Shown here: piece after piece, positions 39,267 to 48,985 of the stretch | How positions within the stretch are numbered: position 1 is the first letter of the stretch | How the letters are laid out: the number at the start of each line of letters is the position of its first letter | From: Bradyrhizobium lupini | GTDB taxonomy: Bacteria; Pseudomonadota; Alphaproteobacteria; Rhizobiales; Xanthobacteraceae | Assembly: GCF_040939785.1 (NCBI RefSeq) | Contig: NZ_CP162553.1 | Coordinates: 3,348,001-3,412,000, forward strand | DNA length: 64,000 bases | Direction of reading: 5' to 3' | Program-made: the position numbers and the translations under genes | Notes under the pieces: generated by a model | Told to the model about the DNA's origin: nothing | Seen by the model: the letters and a program-made list of their open reading frames with translations, nothing else | Database searches by the model: none

Positions 39267-40817
39267 TTGGCCGTTCGTTACTACGACTGGATCGCCCACC
39301 ATGGCCGCCGCACACCGAACAAGATTGCGGTGATAGACCTCGCGAGCGAGCGCCGCTTTACCTATGCGCAGCTCGACGCGCGCATCTCGCGTCTCGCGTC
39401 ATTTCTGCGCCATGCGCTGAAAGTCTCGCGCGGCGAGCGGGTCGCGGTGCTGGCGCTGAACACGACCGATACGCTGGAGGTGCAATTCGCCTGCGGGCGG
39501 TTAGGTGCGATCTTCGTGCCGCTGAACACCCGCCTCACCGTTCCCGAACTCCAGTTCATCACCGCAGATTGCGCGCCGAAGGTGATGATCCACGACACCG
39601 ATCTCGCCGAAACGGCGCTGGCCGTGGCAAGGCTCTGCGGCATTGCGACGAGCCTGCTGCTTGGCCCCAGCGGGACTTATGAGGCCGGCATCGCCGCCGC
39701 AAAGCCACTCGAGAAAATCGAGGAGGTGACCCTCGATGACGTCTCGACCATCATGTACACCTCGGGCACAACGGGTCATCCCAAGGGCGCCACCATCACC
39801 CATGGCATGACCTTCTGGAATTGCGTCAATCTCGGCGGCCCAGCCTGCATCGGGCCGTCCTCGGTGCTGCTCACCGTGCTGCCGCTGTTCCACACCGGCG
39901 GCCTGAATTGCTACACCAATCCGGTGCTGCACGCCGGCGGCACCGTGATGATCATGCGCGCCTTCGATCCCGGCACGGCGCTCGGCCTGATCAACGATCC
40001 CGCACAGGGCATCAACGTGTTCTTCGGCGTGCCCGCGATCTACCAGTTCATGGCCCAGCATCCGGCGTTCGCGACCACCGACCTCGGCCGGTTGATCGTG
40101 GGAGGTGTCGGCGGCGCACCAATGCCGGTGCCGCTGCTCAAGGTGTGGGAGGCGCGTGGCGTCGCACTCCAGCAGGGCTACGGCATGACCGAGACCTCGC
40201 CGGCCGTGCTGGTGCTCGACCGCGAGGATGCGGCACGGAAAGCCGGCTCCGCCGGCAAGCCGGTGCTGCACACTGAAGTGCGCATCGTGCGTCCTGACGG
40301 CGGCGACGCCGATGTCGGCGAACTCGGCGAGCTCTGGGTCAAGGGACCGAACATTACGCCCGGCTACTGGAACAGGCCGGAGGCGAACAAGACGTCGTTC
40401 ACCGATGGCTGGCTGCACACGGGCGACGCGACACGCGTCGATGAGGAAGGTTTTTATTACATCGTCGACCGCTGGAAGGACATGTACATTTCCGGTGGCG
40501 AGAACGTCTATCCGGCCGAGGTCGAGAACGTCCTGCACCAACTCGACGCTATCGCGGAAGCCGCCGTGATCGGCATTCCCGATCCGCAATGGGGCGAGGT
40601 TGGCCTCGCCATCGTCGCGGCCAAGCCCGGCCAGCGGTTGACCGAGACAGATGTCTTCGCGCACTGCGCGGCGAATCTCGCGCGCTTCAAATGTCCACGC
40701 CAGGTCCGCTTCGTCGATGCGTTACCCCGCAACGCCACCGGCAAGATCCACAAGCCGACCTTGCGCAAGGAATTCTCGGGCGCCTCGGAAGTCGACAAGA
40801 AAGCCGCCAACGCCTGA
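39267..40817 (+). CDS. AMP-forming acyl-CoA synthetase (FadD-like)
   Basis: 516 residues from a TTG at 39267 with the strong site GAGGGAGGA; the open frame upstream starts MPGMVHG but lacks a ribosome site. ATP loop MYTSGTTGHPKGATIT, GYGMTETSP, GWLHTGDATRVDEEGFYYIVDRW split by the core Asp, GGENVYPAEVEN and the catalytic lysine in NATGKIHKPTL. It should activate a free acid for the beta-oxidation-type genes transcribed divergently. A terminator follows it. Confidence 0.87.
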   Translation: MAVRYYDWIAHHGRRTPNKIAVIDLASERRFTYAQLDARISRLASFLRHALKVSRGERVAVLALNTTDTLEVQFACGRLGAIFVPLNTRLTVPELQFITADCAPKVMIHDTDLAETALAVARLCGIATSLLLGPSGTYEAGIAAAKPLEKIEEVTLDDVSTIMYTSGTTGHPKGATITHGMTFWNCVNLGGPACIGPSSVLLTVLPLFHTGGLNCYTNPVLHAGGTVMIMRAFDPGTALGLINDPAQGINVFFGVPAIYQFMAQHPAFATTDLGRLIVGGVGGAPMPVPLLKVWEARGVALQQGYGMTETSPAVLVLDREDAARKAGSAGKPVLHTEVRIVRPDGGDADVGELGELWVKGPNITPGYWNRPEANKTSFTDGWLHTGDATRVDEEGFYYIVDRWKDMYISGGENVYPAEVENVLHQLDAIAEAAVIGIPDPQWGEVGLAIVAAKPGQRLTETDVFAHCAANLARFKCPRQVRFVDALPRNATGKIHKPTLRKEFSGASEVDKKAANA

Positions 40818-40821
40818 TCAA

Positions 40822-40852
40822 AGCGCCCCTCTCGCGGGCACTTTTCTTTTTG
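40822..40852 (+). terminator. rho-independent terminator after the acyl-CoA synthetase gene
   Basis: AGCGCCC and GGGCACT pair (one mismatch) around CTCTCGC, followed by TTTTCTTTTT. It lies five bases after the stop codon, and the next gene begins 39 bases later, so the solute-binding protein probably has its own promoter or depends on read-through. Confidence 0.6.
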
Positions 40853-40890
40853 ACGTGCGTGTTCCAACCCAGAAAAGCCAAGGAATTTTC

Positions 40891-42111
40891 ATGAAAAAGA
40901 AACTCTCCCTGCTCGCCGCAGCAACGGCGTTGGTGCTGCTGACAGCCCAAACCGCGTATGCGCAAAAGGCGTACGACACCGGCGTCACCGACACCGAGAT
41001 CAAGATCGGCAATGTCGAGGCCTATTCCGGCCCGGCTTCCGCCTACGGGGTCATCGGCAAGACCGAGGAAGCCTATTTCAAGATGATCAACGACCAGGGT
41101 GGCATCAACGGCCGAAAGATCAATTGGATCTCCTACGACGACGGCTACTCGCCGCCGAAGACCGTTGAGCAGATCCGCAAGCTGATCGAGAGCGACGAGG
41201 TCTTCCTGGTGTTCAACGCGCTGGGCACGCCGACCCAGACCGCCGTGCAGAAATATCATAATTCCAAGAAGGTGCCGCAGCTGTTCCTCGCCACAGGCGC
41301 CAGCAAGTGGAATGACCCGAAGAACTTTCCCTGGACGATGGGCTTCCAGCCCAGCTACCGCGTCGAGGCACAGATCTTCGCGAAGTATATTCTGAAGGAG
41401 AAGCCGGACGCGAAGGTCGCGATTTTTTATGCCAACGACGATTTCGGCAAGGACTACCTCGCCGGCATCAAGGACGTGTTCGGTGACAAGGCATCGAAAC
41501 TGATCGTGGCCGAAGAGAGCTACGAGACGTCGGAACCCTCGATCGATGCTCATATCGTCAAGCTCAAGGGCACCGGCGCCGATGTCTTCGTAAACATCGC
41601 CACGCCGAAATTCGCGGCGCAGGCGATCAAGAAGATCGCGGAGCTGGAGTGGAAGCCGATGCATCTCATGACCGATGTCTCGGTGTCCATCGGCGCGGTG
41701 ATGAAGCCTGCCGGCCTCGAGGCATCCGAAGGGGTGCTGTCGGCTGGTTATCTGAAGGATGCGTCGGATCCGCAGTGGAAGGATGATGAGGGCATGAAGA
41801 AGTTCATGGTCTTCGTCGACAAATACATACCCGGTGCAAATATTTCGGACGCCAATCTGGTTTACGCCTATGCCGCAGCCCAGACGATGGTGCAGGTGCT
41901 GAAGCAGGCGGGGGACAATCTGACCCGTGAGAATGTGATGAAGCAGGCAGCGAGCCTGAAGGGCTTCGTGCCCGACACACTGATCCCGGGCATCAAGATC
42001 AACACCTCCGCCACGGACTTCGCGCCGATCGAGCAGCTCAAGATGTGGCGGTTCAAGAAGGGCCAGTGGGAACTGTTCGGCGATATCATCAGCGCCGAAA
42101 CGGGCGGCTAG
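40891..42111 (+). CDS. branched-chain amino acid-type ABC solute-binding protein
   Basis: 406 residues with signal peptide MKKKLSLLAAATALVLLTAQ ending AYAQ. The mature N-terminus GVTDTEIKIGNVEAYSGPAS and later AYFKMINDQGGINGRKINWI are typical of LivK-like proteins (Peripla_BP_6) in Bradyrhizobium, many linked to aromatic or other organic acids. There is no permease nearby. Because it follows an acyl-CoA synthetase gene, it may bring in the acid used by that pathway (inference). AAGGAATTTTC provides the ribosome site. Confidence 0.88.
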   Translation: MKKKLSLLAAATALVLLTAQTAYAQKAYDTGVTDTEIKIGNVEAYSGPASAYGVIGKTEEAYFKMINDQGGINGRKINWISYDDGYSPPKTVEQIRKLIESDEVFLVFNALGTPTQTAVQKYHNSKKVPQLFLATGASKWNDPKNFPWTMGFQPSYRVEAQIFAKYILKEKPDAKVAIFYANDDFGKDYLAGIKDVFGDKASKLIVAEESYETSEPSIDAHIVKLKGTGADVFVNIATPKFAAQAIKKIAELEWKPMHLMTDVSVSIGAVMKPAGLEASEGVLSAGYLKDASDPQWKDDEGMKKFMVFVDKYIPGANISDANLVYAYAAAQTMVQVLKQAGDNLTRENVMKQAASLKGFVPDTLIPGIKINTSATDFAPIEQLKMWRFKKGQWELFGDIISAETGG

Positions 42112-42142
42112 TTCGACTGAGAGCAACAGCCTGAATCGACCG

Positions 42143-42171
42143 AATAGCGGCCGAAGGGCCGCTATTCTTTT
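42143..42171. terminator. bidirectional hairpin terminator between convergent genes
   Basis: Perfect stem AATAGCGGCC / GGCCGCTATT with loop GAAG, then CTTTT on the plus strand. It ends the solute-binding protein transcript and overlaps the 3' end of the glycosyltransferase gene coming from the other side. Confidence 0.85.
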
Positions 42172-43674
42172 CCAGCAAGCGACGGCGCTGTTCCCGCGCT
42201 TTCAACCTCGATCATGTCGTCGCCGACGTCGATGCCCGCGATCGGCAGGCCGAGACGACGCGAATCGCCGACGCCCCTGAACATGGGGCATGCCCAGGCG
42301 AGGGTGGCGATGCCTGACGGCGGCAGATCGAGGCTCAGCCTGTAGCTGTCACAACCGGTCACGACCGCTTCGGGGCGGATGGCCGTGCCATCGACATAGA
42401 ATCGCGTGTCTATCGTATCTAGCGGTGCGCGAAGTGCGGGGCTTCGAACGCGGACAATGGTGCGGCCCGGCTTCCCCTTGATGCGCACGGCTGCCTCTGG
42501 TTCGCTCCAGCGGAAAGTGTGACCGGCAGAGAACTCTTCGGCATGGAATCCGATCTGCGCGACAACGCGCTCACCAAGGAGCCCGTCAACAGGTCCCGCA
42601 TCTCGTCCGAGACGGTGAATGCAATCGAGCCTCTGATGCCGGATCAGCGCGGCGATGTATCGCCGCATCCATCGCGCGATCGCATCGCTCGATCCGGCGG
42701 CCGTCACAGCGACCAGCACGGCCCGCGCGTGCCATGCCGCCAGCCGCGCGAAACCGCGCGCGCCGAGACCGCCGAGCAGCGCCGGCACGGCCCAACGCCA
42801 TACCGCCACCCATTTCTCGCCAGGCCCTCCCCCGCCGTCACCGAGGCTGGAGCGCAGGAGCGCGTTCAGTGCATTGCGGGCGAGCGACGCGCCGGCCTCG
42901 CTCCGCGAGCTCCACTCGACCGGAATGTCGAGCAGCTCGCTGCCGGCATCGTTGCGGGCCTCGCTCAGATAGCGAATCTCGCCTTGCACGAAGTCGAGCG
43001 TGAATTGCTTCAGCTCGCCGATCTCACCGACATAGTAGTGATGGAAGCGCGCCTCCTCGAGATAGCCGATGGAATGACCTCTCGCGTGATAGGCGGCGGC
43101 GAGCACCCATTCGGCGAAATGACCGAGCTCCTCGCGCAGGCCGCCGCATTCCCGGTAGACGTCGTGCCGCGTCACGAAACACTGATCCAGGACCTTGCGC
43201 CAGGGATGCTGCTTCATACCGAACTCGATGTCGGCCTGGTACATGGCGGCCTCTGCCACGGATAACCGGTTATGGCAGATCGGGATCGAACGGCAGGAAA
43301 AGCCGGCCCAATCGGGATGAGTATCGATCGCGCGAATGCAGAGTTCGATCACGTCGGGTTCGGGCCGGCAGTGCGATTCCGTGAAGAACAGATAGCTGCC
43401 GCGCGCCTTCGTCGCGCCGAATGCGCAGAGCCCGATGTCGTGTTCGGAATCGGTGAATTCGAGGCGAGCCCTGTTGCCGGCCAGCGCCTTCAACTGCTCG
43501 CGTGCCGTGAAATCCGGAGGCACGACCAGAATGATCTCGTAGAGCGATGTGTCGGCAGTTTGCGACGTCCAGCCGAGCCAGGACATCTCCCACTGCCCGC
43601 GGTGAGATTCGAGCGGGATAATGATTGAGAACAGCGGAGATTCTGCCGTCGTAGAGTGCGGACGCGTCCTGCAT
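42162..43674 (-). pseudogene. family 2 glycosyltransferase with an apparent 1-base insertion near its N-terminus
   Basis: The intact frame from the ATG at 43586 (MSWLGWTSQTADTSLYEIIL, 474 residues) misses the first GT2 strand. That strand, SPLFSIIIPLESHRGQWE, lies just upstream in the same frame but has no start codon; the only good start is in the next frame at 43674 (MQDASALYDG), and one extra base near 43644 separates them. Removing it gives a 503-residue GT-A protein with VVPPDFTAREQLKALAGNRA and ADIEFGMKQHPWRKVLDQ. The C-terminal half is of unknown function. It is either disrupted, or an assembly error, or starts at a rare codon. The sugar and acceptor are unknown. Confidence 0.7.
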
Positions 43675-43721
43675 GTCCCCTTATAGACGCATGCTCGTCA
43701 TTCCGGATAATTTCTTGCGGG

Positions 43722-44491
43722 CTATACCGACAGAAACAGCGCGAACGATTCTTCCACCGTTCGGCGCAGATGCTTTTGGTACAATTCGTGGTTAGCATCG
43801 CCGGGCGCGACCCGACCCAGCGAGGGCTTCGCGAAGTTTCGAGCGGCACATAAGCGATCGGCGCTGCGATCGGCGTCAGCTGCGAGCCGGGACCGGCGCG
43901 GAGCGTCGAGATGATCCCGTACATCTCGCCGGCGACCGTCGGCCGCGACACAGTGATCACGCGATGCTGGCCGTGCTTGATGATGACGAGATAGATGAAG
44001 CCGGACTGATGCGGCACGGCGACCTCGCCGGTGTGTTCATAGGCGGCATCGGTCCGCTCGCCCTCGCGGAACACCAGTGAAGAGACCTTCGGCTCCCAGA
44101 CGATCTCGGTGCGGTAGGCGAAGATCGCGTCCTTGTCGCCGAACGACGGTCGCAGCGTGATGTAGACGTCCTCGAGCCACGTCACCGCGCGATGCGCATA
44201 GGAGCCGAGGCTGTCGGGCGCGACATCGTTTGCGGCCGGAGCCGTCACCACGGCGGCGCTTCTACGCAGGGAGACGCCCAGCGCCTGCTCCACCCGCACC
44301 GTGGTCGCCAGCGTGAACGGCCGTCGGCCGCCGAGCACCTTCTCCAGCGTCGACAGGCTGAGCTTGGCCTGCTCGGCCAGCGCCTGCCGGGAGATCCGGC
44401 GCCTGGCGAGCTCCTCGCGAATGGTCTCCGCGATCTCGCGGCTCTGCTCGTCCGACAGCTGCTTGTCGGTGAATTTGTCCTGCGTCTGCAT
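43722..44491 (-). pseudogene. XRE-type helix-turn-helix regulator with a 1-base deletion near its C-terminus
   Basis: From the ATG at 44491 (MQTQDKFTDKQLSDEQSREI) the HTH is at about 20-70 (RRRISRQALAEQAKLSLSTL then EKVLGGRRPFT). The remainder is a ligand-type domain with the block SFGDKDAIFAYRTEIVWEP. After IAYVPLET the frame departs from sense; the next frame continues AKPSLGRVAPGDANHELYQK and ends EESFALFLSV at a TAG (43722-43724). One base added near 43836 yields 256 residues. As read, translation would run on into the glycosyltransferase region. It is divergent from the sortase-target gene, which it may control. Confidence 0.72.
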
Positions 44492-44674
44492 CGTGGCCCT
44501 GCTCCAGGACGACATCCTAGCAGGACGGACAAACCAGCACAAAACCGCACTTCGCCATCTCGGAGGCGGCGGGCCGGGCCGGCCGTGGCGGAACATTGCC
44601 GATCATTCTGCTCGCGAAATCGGGCCGTCCCGGCGGATGCTCGGGGCCAGCAAAAATGCTCGGGAGCAGGCCAA

Positions 44675-46936
44675 ATGGATATCTATGACACGACGGACAG
44701 CAACGAACACCCTTGGCTGGGCAGACTGATCGTGGTCGGACTGTTCCTTCTGGCGCAGGGCATCGCGGTGATGCTGGTCGCCTTCGTGGCCCTGCTGGTG
44801 AGCTTCGAGCCGGGCTGGTCGGCGACGACGGAGCAGGCCAGCCTGCTCCAGCCCGGCGATGCCAAATCCGGGTCTCTCCTCCTCAAGGAGGATGGCGCCT
44901 ACACGGAAGCGATCCGCCTCGGCATCGACGTCGACATCACGGTGTCGGGCCCGACGCTGCGAGCACGAGTCACCCAAATCTTTCGCAACCCGACCAAGGA
45001 CTGGGTCGAGGCCACCTATGTCTATCCGCTCCCCGCGGGCGGCGCCGTCGATTCGCTGAAGATGGTGGTCGGCAACCGCGTCATCGTCGGGGACATCAAG
45101 GAGCGGCAACAGGCGCGCATGATCTACGAAGAGGCGCGCCGCGCCGGCCAGAAGGCCGCGCTCACCGAACAGGAGCGGCCGAACATCTTCACCAACTCGG
45201 TCGCCAATATCGGCCCCGGCGAAACCGTGCTGGTGCAGATCGAATATCAGGAGCCGGTGCATCAATCCGGCAACGAATATTCACTGCGCCTGCCGCTGGT
45301 GGTCGGGCCGCGCTACAATCCGGCGCCGATCGTCCAGAGCGCCGATTTCCGCAACGATGGCTCCGGCTGGGGCGCGACCAACTCGGACCCGGTGCCGGAC
45401 CGCGACCGCATCTCGCCGCCCGTGCTGGATCCCGCCAGGAATGCACCGGTCAATCCGACCAGCATCACGGTGCGTCTGAACGCCGGCTTTGCGCTCGGCG
45501 AGGTCACGAGCCCCCATCATAACGTCAAGGTCGCGAGCCCGGACAATACGATGCGAATCGTCTCGCTTGCCGACGGTGCCGTGGCTGCCGACCGCGATTT
45601 CGAACTGACCTGGAAGCCAGCGGCCGTGAAGGCGCCGTCGGTCGGCTTATTTCGCGAGCGCGTCGGCGACGCCGATTATTTGCTTGCCTTTGTCACCCCG
45701 CCCGCCGCCGAGCAGGCGACGCAGAAGCCGCGGCCGCGCGAGGTGATATTCGTGATCGACAATTCCGGCTCGATGGGCGGCACGTCGATCGTTCAGGCCA
45801 AGGCGAGCCTCACCTACGCGCTCTCCCGTCTCCAGCCGACCGACCGTTTCAACGTCATCCGTTTCGACGATACCATGGACGTGCTGTTTCCGGTCTCCGT
45901 CGCGGCGGATGCCGAGCGTGTCGGTGAAGCCACCTCGTTCGTCAGCGCGCTGCAGGCGCGTGGCGGCACCGAGATGGTGCCGGCGATGCGGGCCGCGCTG
46001 ACCGACAAGCTTGGCGACGCCGGCATGGTTCGCCAGGTCGTATTCCTGACCGACGGTGCGATCGGCAACGAGCAGCAATTGTTCGAAACGATCACGGCGA
46101 TGCGCGGCCGCTCGCGCGTGTTCATGGTCGGCATCGGATCGGCGCCCAACACCTATCTGATGACGCGCGCCGCCGAGCTCGGCCGCGGTGCCTTCACCCA
46201 TATCGGCTCCGTCGAGCAGGTCGAGGAGCGCATGCGCGGCCTGTTTGCCAAGCTCGAGAACCCGGCCGTGACCGGGCTGAGCGTAAAGTTCTCCGAAGCG
46301 AAGGCCGACGTCACACCGACGATCATTCCCGACGTCTATCGCGACGAGCCGCTGGTGCTGGCGGCAAAGCTCGACACGCTTGCGGGCTCGGTCGAAATCA
46401 AGGGCCGCGTCGGTGACCGCCCATGGTCGGTGACGCTGCCGCTGCAAAATACGGCCGAAGGCAACGGCCTGTCGAAGCTTTGGGCCAAGCGCAAGATCGC
46501 CGATGCCGAAGTGGCGCGCACCCTGCGCGAAATGACGCCCGAAGACTCGGACAAGGCAATCCTGGCACTGGCGCTCGACCATCAGATCGTCACGCGGCTC
46601 ACCAGCCTCGTCGCGGTCGACAAGACGCCGAGCCGTCCCGAAGGCGAGCCGCTCAAGCCCAGCGAATTGCCGATCAACCTGCCGGCCGGTTGGGATTTCG
46701 CGAAGGTCTTTGGCGAACGACAGCAGGTCCCAGCGCAGCTCCGCGAGCGTCACGCCGATGCACGCAACCAGCCGGCCACGAGGCGACCGACGCCCGCTGC
46801 ACCGGATGCGATCCGCCTGCCCAAGACCGCGACCTCGGCCGAGCTGAAAATGACCGCAGGCCTGATCTTGGTCGTGCTCGCCCTGATCCTGTTCGTGTTC
46901 AAGCGGCGTCAGTCCTTGCTCACTGACGCCGCTTGA
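44675..46936 (+). CDS. sortase target protein with VIT and von Willebrand A domains and LPKTA sorting signal
   Basis: 753 residues from the ATG at 44675; the open frame upstream overlaps the opposite regulator and is rejected. An N-terminal helix (about 17-45), a VIT domain (about 60-190, RARVTQIFRNPTKDWVEATY), a VWA domain with the MIDAS motif DNSGSMGGTS (about 361), a linker, and a C-terminal sorting signal: LPKTA (715-719), a hydrophobic helix (GLILVVLALILFVF) and KRR. This matches the family described as marine proteobacterial sortase targets. The sortase gene follows. It should be an exported, sortase-processed envelope protein; its function is not known. Confidence 0.9.
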   Translation: MDIYDTTDSNEHPWLGRLIVVGLFLLAQGIAVMLVAFVALLVSFEPGWSATTEQASLLQPGDAKSGSLLLKEDGAYTEAIRLGIDVDITVSGPTLRARVTQIFRNPTKDWVEATYVYPLPAGGAVDSLKMVVGNRVIVGDIKERQQARMIYEEARRAGQKAALTEQERPNIFTNSVANIGPGETVLVQIEYQEPVHQSGNEYSLRLPLVVGPRYNPAPIVQSADFRNDGSGWGATNSDPVPDRDRISPPVLDPARNAPVNPTSITVRLNAGFALGEVTSPHHNVKVASPDNTMRIVSLADGAVAADRDFELTWKPAAVKAPSVGLFRERVGDADYLLAFVTPPAAEQATQKPRPREVIFVIDNSGSMGGTSIVQAKASLTYALSRLQPTDRFNVIRFDDTMDVLFPVSVAADAERVGEATSFVSALQARGGTEMVPAMRAALTDKLGDAGMVRQVVFLTDGAIGNEQQLFETITAMRGRSRVFMVGIGSAPNTYLMTRAAELGRGAFTHIGSVEQVEERMRGLFAKLENPAVTGLSVKFSEAKADVTPTIIPDVYRDEPLVLAAKLDTLAGSVEIKGRVGDRPWSVTLPLQNTAEGNGLSKLWAKRKIADAEVARTLREMTPEDSDKAILALALDHQIVTRLTSLVAVDKTPSRPEGEPLKPSELPINLPAGWDFAKVFGERQQVPAQLRERHADARNQPATRRPTPAAPDAIRLPKTATSAELKMTAGLILVVLALILFVFKRRQSLLTDAA

Positions 46937-46964
46937 GAGAGGAGCCCCCCGAACTCCTCTGTTA

Positions 46965-47013
46965 GCGCGCGCGGCTGCCCGTCCCACACACCAACGGCCG
47001 CGCGCGCCTTTTT
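46965..47013 (+). terminator. GC-rich hairpin terminator between sortase target and sortase
   Basis: GCGCGCGCGGC (46965-46975) and GCCGCGCGCGC (46997-47007) form an 11-base perfect stem with a 21-base loop, followed by CTTTTT. It would limit read-through from the substrate gene into the sortase gene, giving more substrate than enzyme. Confidence 0.75.
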
Positions 47014-47032
47014 GAACTCGCCCTCTCACCTT

Positions 47033-47113
47033 CGTCATTGCAAGCGAAGCATCCAGAAACTCATCCACGGAGACAGTCTGGATTGCTTCGTCGCTTCGCT
47101 CCCCGCAATGACG
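47033..47113. repeat. palindromic repeat, CGTCATTGC type, copy 2
   Basis: CGTCATTGCAAGCGAAGCATCC at 47033 (first arm split here as CGTCATTGCAAGC / GAAGCATCC) and GGATTGCTTCGTCGCTTCG followed by GCAATGACG at 47113. It sits immediately before the sortase start and creates a spurious in-frame N-terminal extension from 47012. Confidence 0.75.
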
Positions 47114-47125
47114 GGAATTAGTACA

Positions 47126-47695
47126 ATGCCGCGCATCATCTCTCCCCTCGCTCTCGCCCTGATCGGCATCATCCTGTTCGGCGACGGCGCCTACATCCAT
47201 GCCAAAGCATGGCTCGCGCAGGTGCTGCTGGAGCGCGCATTCGACCAGAGCGTTGCGACCGGCGAGGTGGTCAGGCCATGGTCATGGGCCGATACTTGGC
47301 CGGTTGCGCGAATCGAGGTGAGGCGGATCGGCGCCCGCGCGATCGTACTGGAAGGCGCGAGCGGCCAGGCGCTCGCTTTCGGGCCCGGCCATATCCGCCA
47401 AACGGCTGACGCGGGCGAGCGGGGCGTTGCCGTATATGCAGCGCACCGCGACACTCATTTCCGTTTCCTGCGGAATGTCGCCATTGGTGACCTGATCGAC
47501 GTCACACGCAGTGATGGCAAGCACTTTCGTTTTCGCGCGGATTCCTCCGCTGTGGTTCGCTTCGATGCCTCGGGGATCGATCCTGCGGCACGAGCAGCCG
47601 AACTCGTGCTCGCGACCTGCTGGCCGTTCGACGCCGTCGCGTCCGGCCCCGAGCGCTACATCCTGCATGCTACCCTGATCGGCACTGATGAATAG
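47126..47695 (+). CDS. proteobacterial class sortase (transpeptidase)
   Basis: 189 residues from the ATG at 47126. An N-terminal helix (IISPLALALIGIILFGDGAY) anchors it in the membrane. The sortase triad is present: His107 in YAAHRDTHFRFL, Cys165 in VLATCWPFDA and Arg177 in GPERYILHA. The TCWPF loop replaces the TLxTC of Gram-positive enzymes, as in the marine proteobacterial sortase family. It should cleave the LPKTA motif of the protein encoded just upstream and attach that protein to an unknown nucleophile. The frame upstream of the ATG is repeat-derived and not coding. Confidence 0.88.
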   Translation: MPRIISPLALALIGIILFGDGAYIHAKAWLAQVLLERAFDQSVATGEVVRPWSWADTWPVARIEVRRIGARAIVLEGASGQALAFGPGHIRQTADAGERGVAVYAAHRDTHFRFLRNVAIGDLIDVTRSDGKHFRFRADSSAVVRFDASGIDPAARAAELVLATCWPFDAVASGPERYILHATLIGTDE

Positions 47696-47758
47696 CGGTT
47701 CGCAATCGATCCGCACCCCCTCTTGAATCCGCCCGACCTGTAGGGACAATGCCGCTCG

Positions 47759-48826
47759 ATGGAACCCCTGAACCGGCGCCGTCGACCGCAGACCCATCAG
47801 AATGGCCCATTGAGCATTTCCGCTGTAATTTGCGAGAAGACGGTGATGGATGAGGAATTCAGGCAGCGTCTCGAACAGCTGGAAAGCCGCGTCGCGCTCC
47901 TGGAGAGGAACCAGGATCTTATCGCCGCCGGGCAAAGACGCTCCTCGCTTCGGAGCCTCTGGCGCCGCCCGCCGATGTGGACCTTCGAGCAATATCCGCC
48001 GCGCCTGCTCAACCTGACGGCTTTCCCGCGAACTCCTGCGATCCATCCGGGCGCGCCCAGAATCGCGATGGTCACTCCGAGCTACAACCATGCGCAATAT
48101 CTCGGCGCCACGATCGACAGCATCGTCAGCCAGAACTATCCGGACCTGTATTATCACGTGCAGGACGGCGCCTCGATCGACGGCACGCTCGATCTCCTGA
48201 AGAGGCGCGGCGATAGCCTGAGCTGGAGCAGCGAACCGGACAAGGGGCAATCCAGCGCCATCAATCTCGGCTTCGTCGGCGCCGAGAGCGAGATCATGGC
48301 CTATCTCAACAGCGACGACGTGCTGCTGCCCGGGACACTTGCGTATGTCGCAAATTACTTCATCGCACATCCGCGTGTCGACGTCGTCTACGGCCATCGC
48401 GTCTTCATCGATCGCGAGGGACTCGAGGTCGGCCGCGCCGTGCTCCCGCCTCATGACGGCAAGGCGTTGCGATATGCCGACTACATTCCGCAAGAGACGA
48501 TGTTCTGGCGCAAGCGCGTGTGGGACAGGATCGGGCCGATCGACGAGAGCTTACACTACGCGATGGACTGGGACTTCATCCTGCGGGCGCAAGCCGCAGG
48601 ATTCAAATTTGCACGCTTGCCGCGATTTCTCGCCTGCTTCCGAATCCATGACGCACAAAAGACGGCATCGACCTATGCGGTCGGCGTCAGGGAGATGGGC
48701 ATCCTGCGGCGACGCATTCTCGGCTTCGAACCGACACAGATGCAGATCCGGCGCGCCATCGCTCCTTATCTGGCGAAGCAGCTGGCCTATCACTACGCCT
48801 ACAAGCTCGGCATCCTGCGATACTGA
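47759..48826 (+). CDS. family 2 glycosyltransferase
   Basis: 355 residues from the ATG at 47759 (AGGGA upstream); a second start at 47846 gives MDEEFRQRLEQLESRVALLE with a short coiled coil and may be the true one. The GT-A domain begins IAMVTPSYNHAQYLGATIDS, with the nucleotide-binding VQDGASIDGT, GQSSAINLG and the metal-binding pair in YLNSDDVLLPG (DxD-like). A tryptophan-containing acceptor region MFWRKRVWDRIGPIDE follows. It probably adds a sugar to a surface polysaccharide or protein; donor and acceptor are unknown. Confidence 0.85.
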   Translation: MEPLNRRRRPQTHQNGPLSISAVICEKTVMDEEFRQRLEQLESRVALLERNQDLIAAGQRRSSLRSLWRRPPMWTFEQYPPRLLNLTAFPRTPAIHPGAPRIAMVTPSYNHAQYLGATIDSIVSQNYPDLYYHVQDGASIDGTLDLLKRRGDSLSWSSEPDKGQSSAINLGFVGAESEIMAYLNSDDVLLPGTLAYVANYFIAHPRVDVVYGHRVFIDREGLEVGRAVLPPHDGKALRYADYIPQETMFWRKRVWDRIGPIDESLHYAMDWDFILRAQAAGFKFARLPRFLACFRIHDAQKTASTYAVGVREMGILRRRILGFEPTQMQIRRAIAPYLAKQLAYHYAYKLGILRY

Positions 48827-48985
48827 ACCACGGCGCGAGCAGTGATCCCAAAATGTCGATCACCAGGGCTTGGCGCGCGCTCATTCCACCGCACGGCATA
48901 CCCGCCCACGTGGTTGCCAGTCCGAAGAACTCGCCATAGAACAGAGTGACGCACCGCCAACAAGAACAACAGGTGAGGTCACACC

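Noticed and set aside
44192..44674. Upstream extension of the sortase target by 161 codons
   Set aside because: It covers the opposite-strand regulator and contains no signal or domain; the ATG at 44675 directly precedes the membrane segment.
47012..47125. N-terminal extension of the sortase
   Set aside because: It is translated from a palindromic intergenic repeat (47033-47113) present elsewhere in the window.
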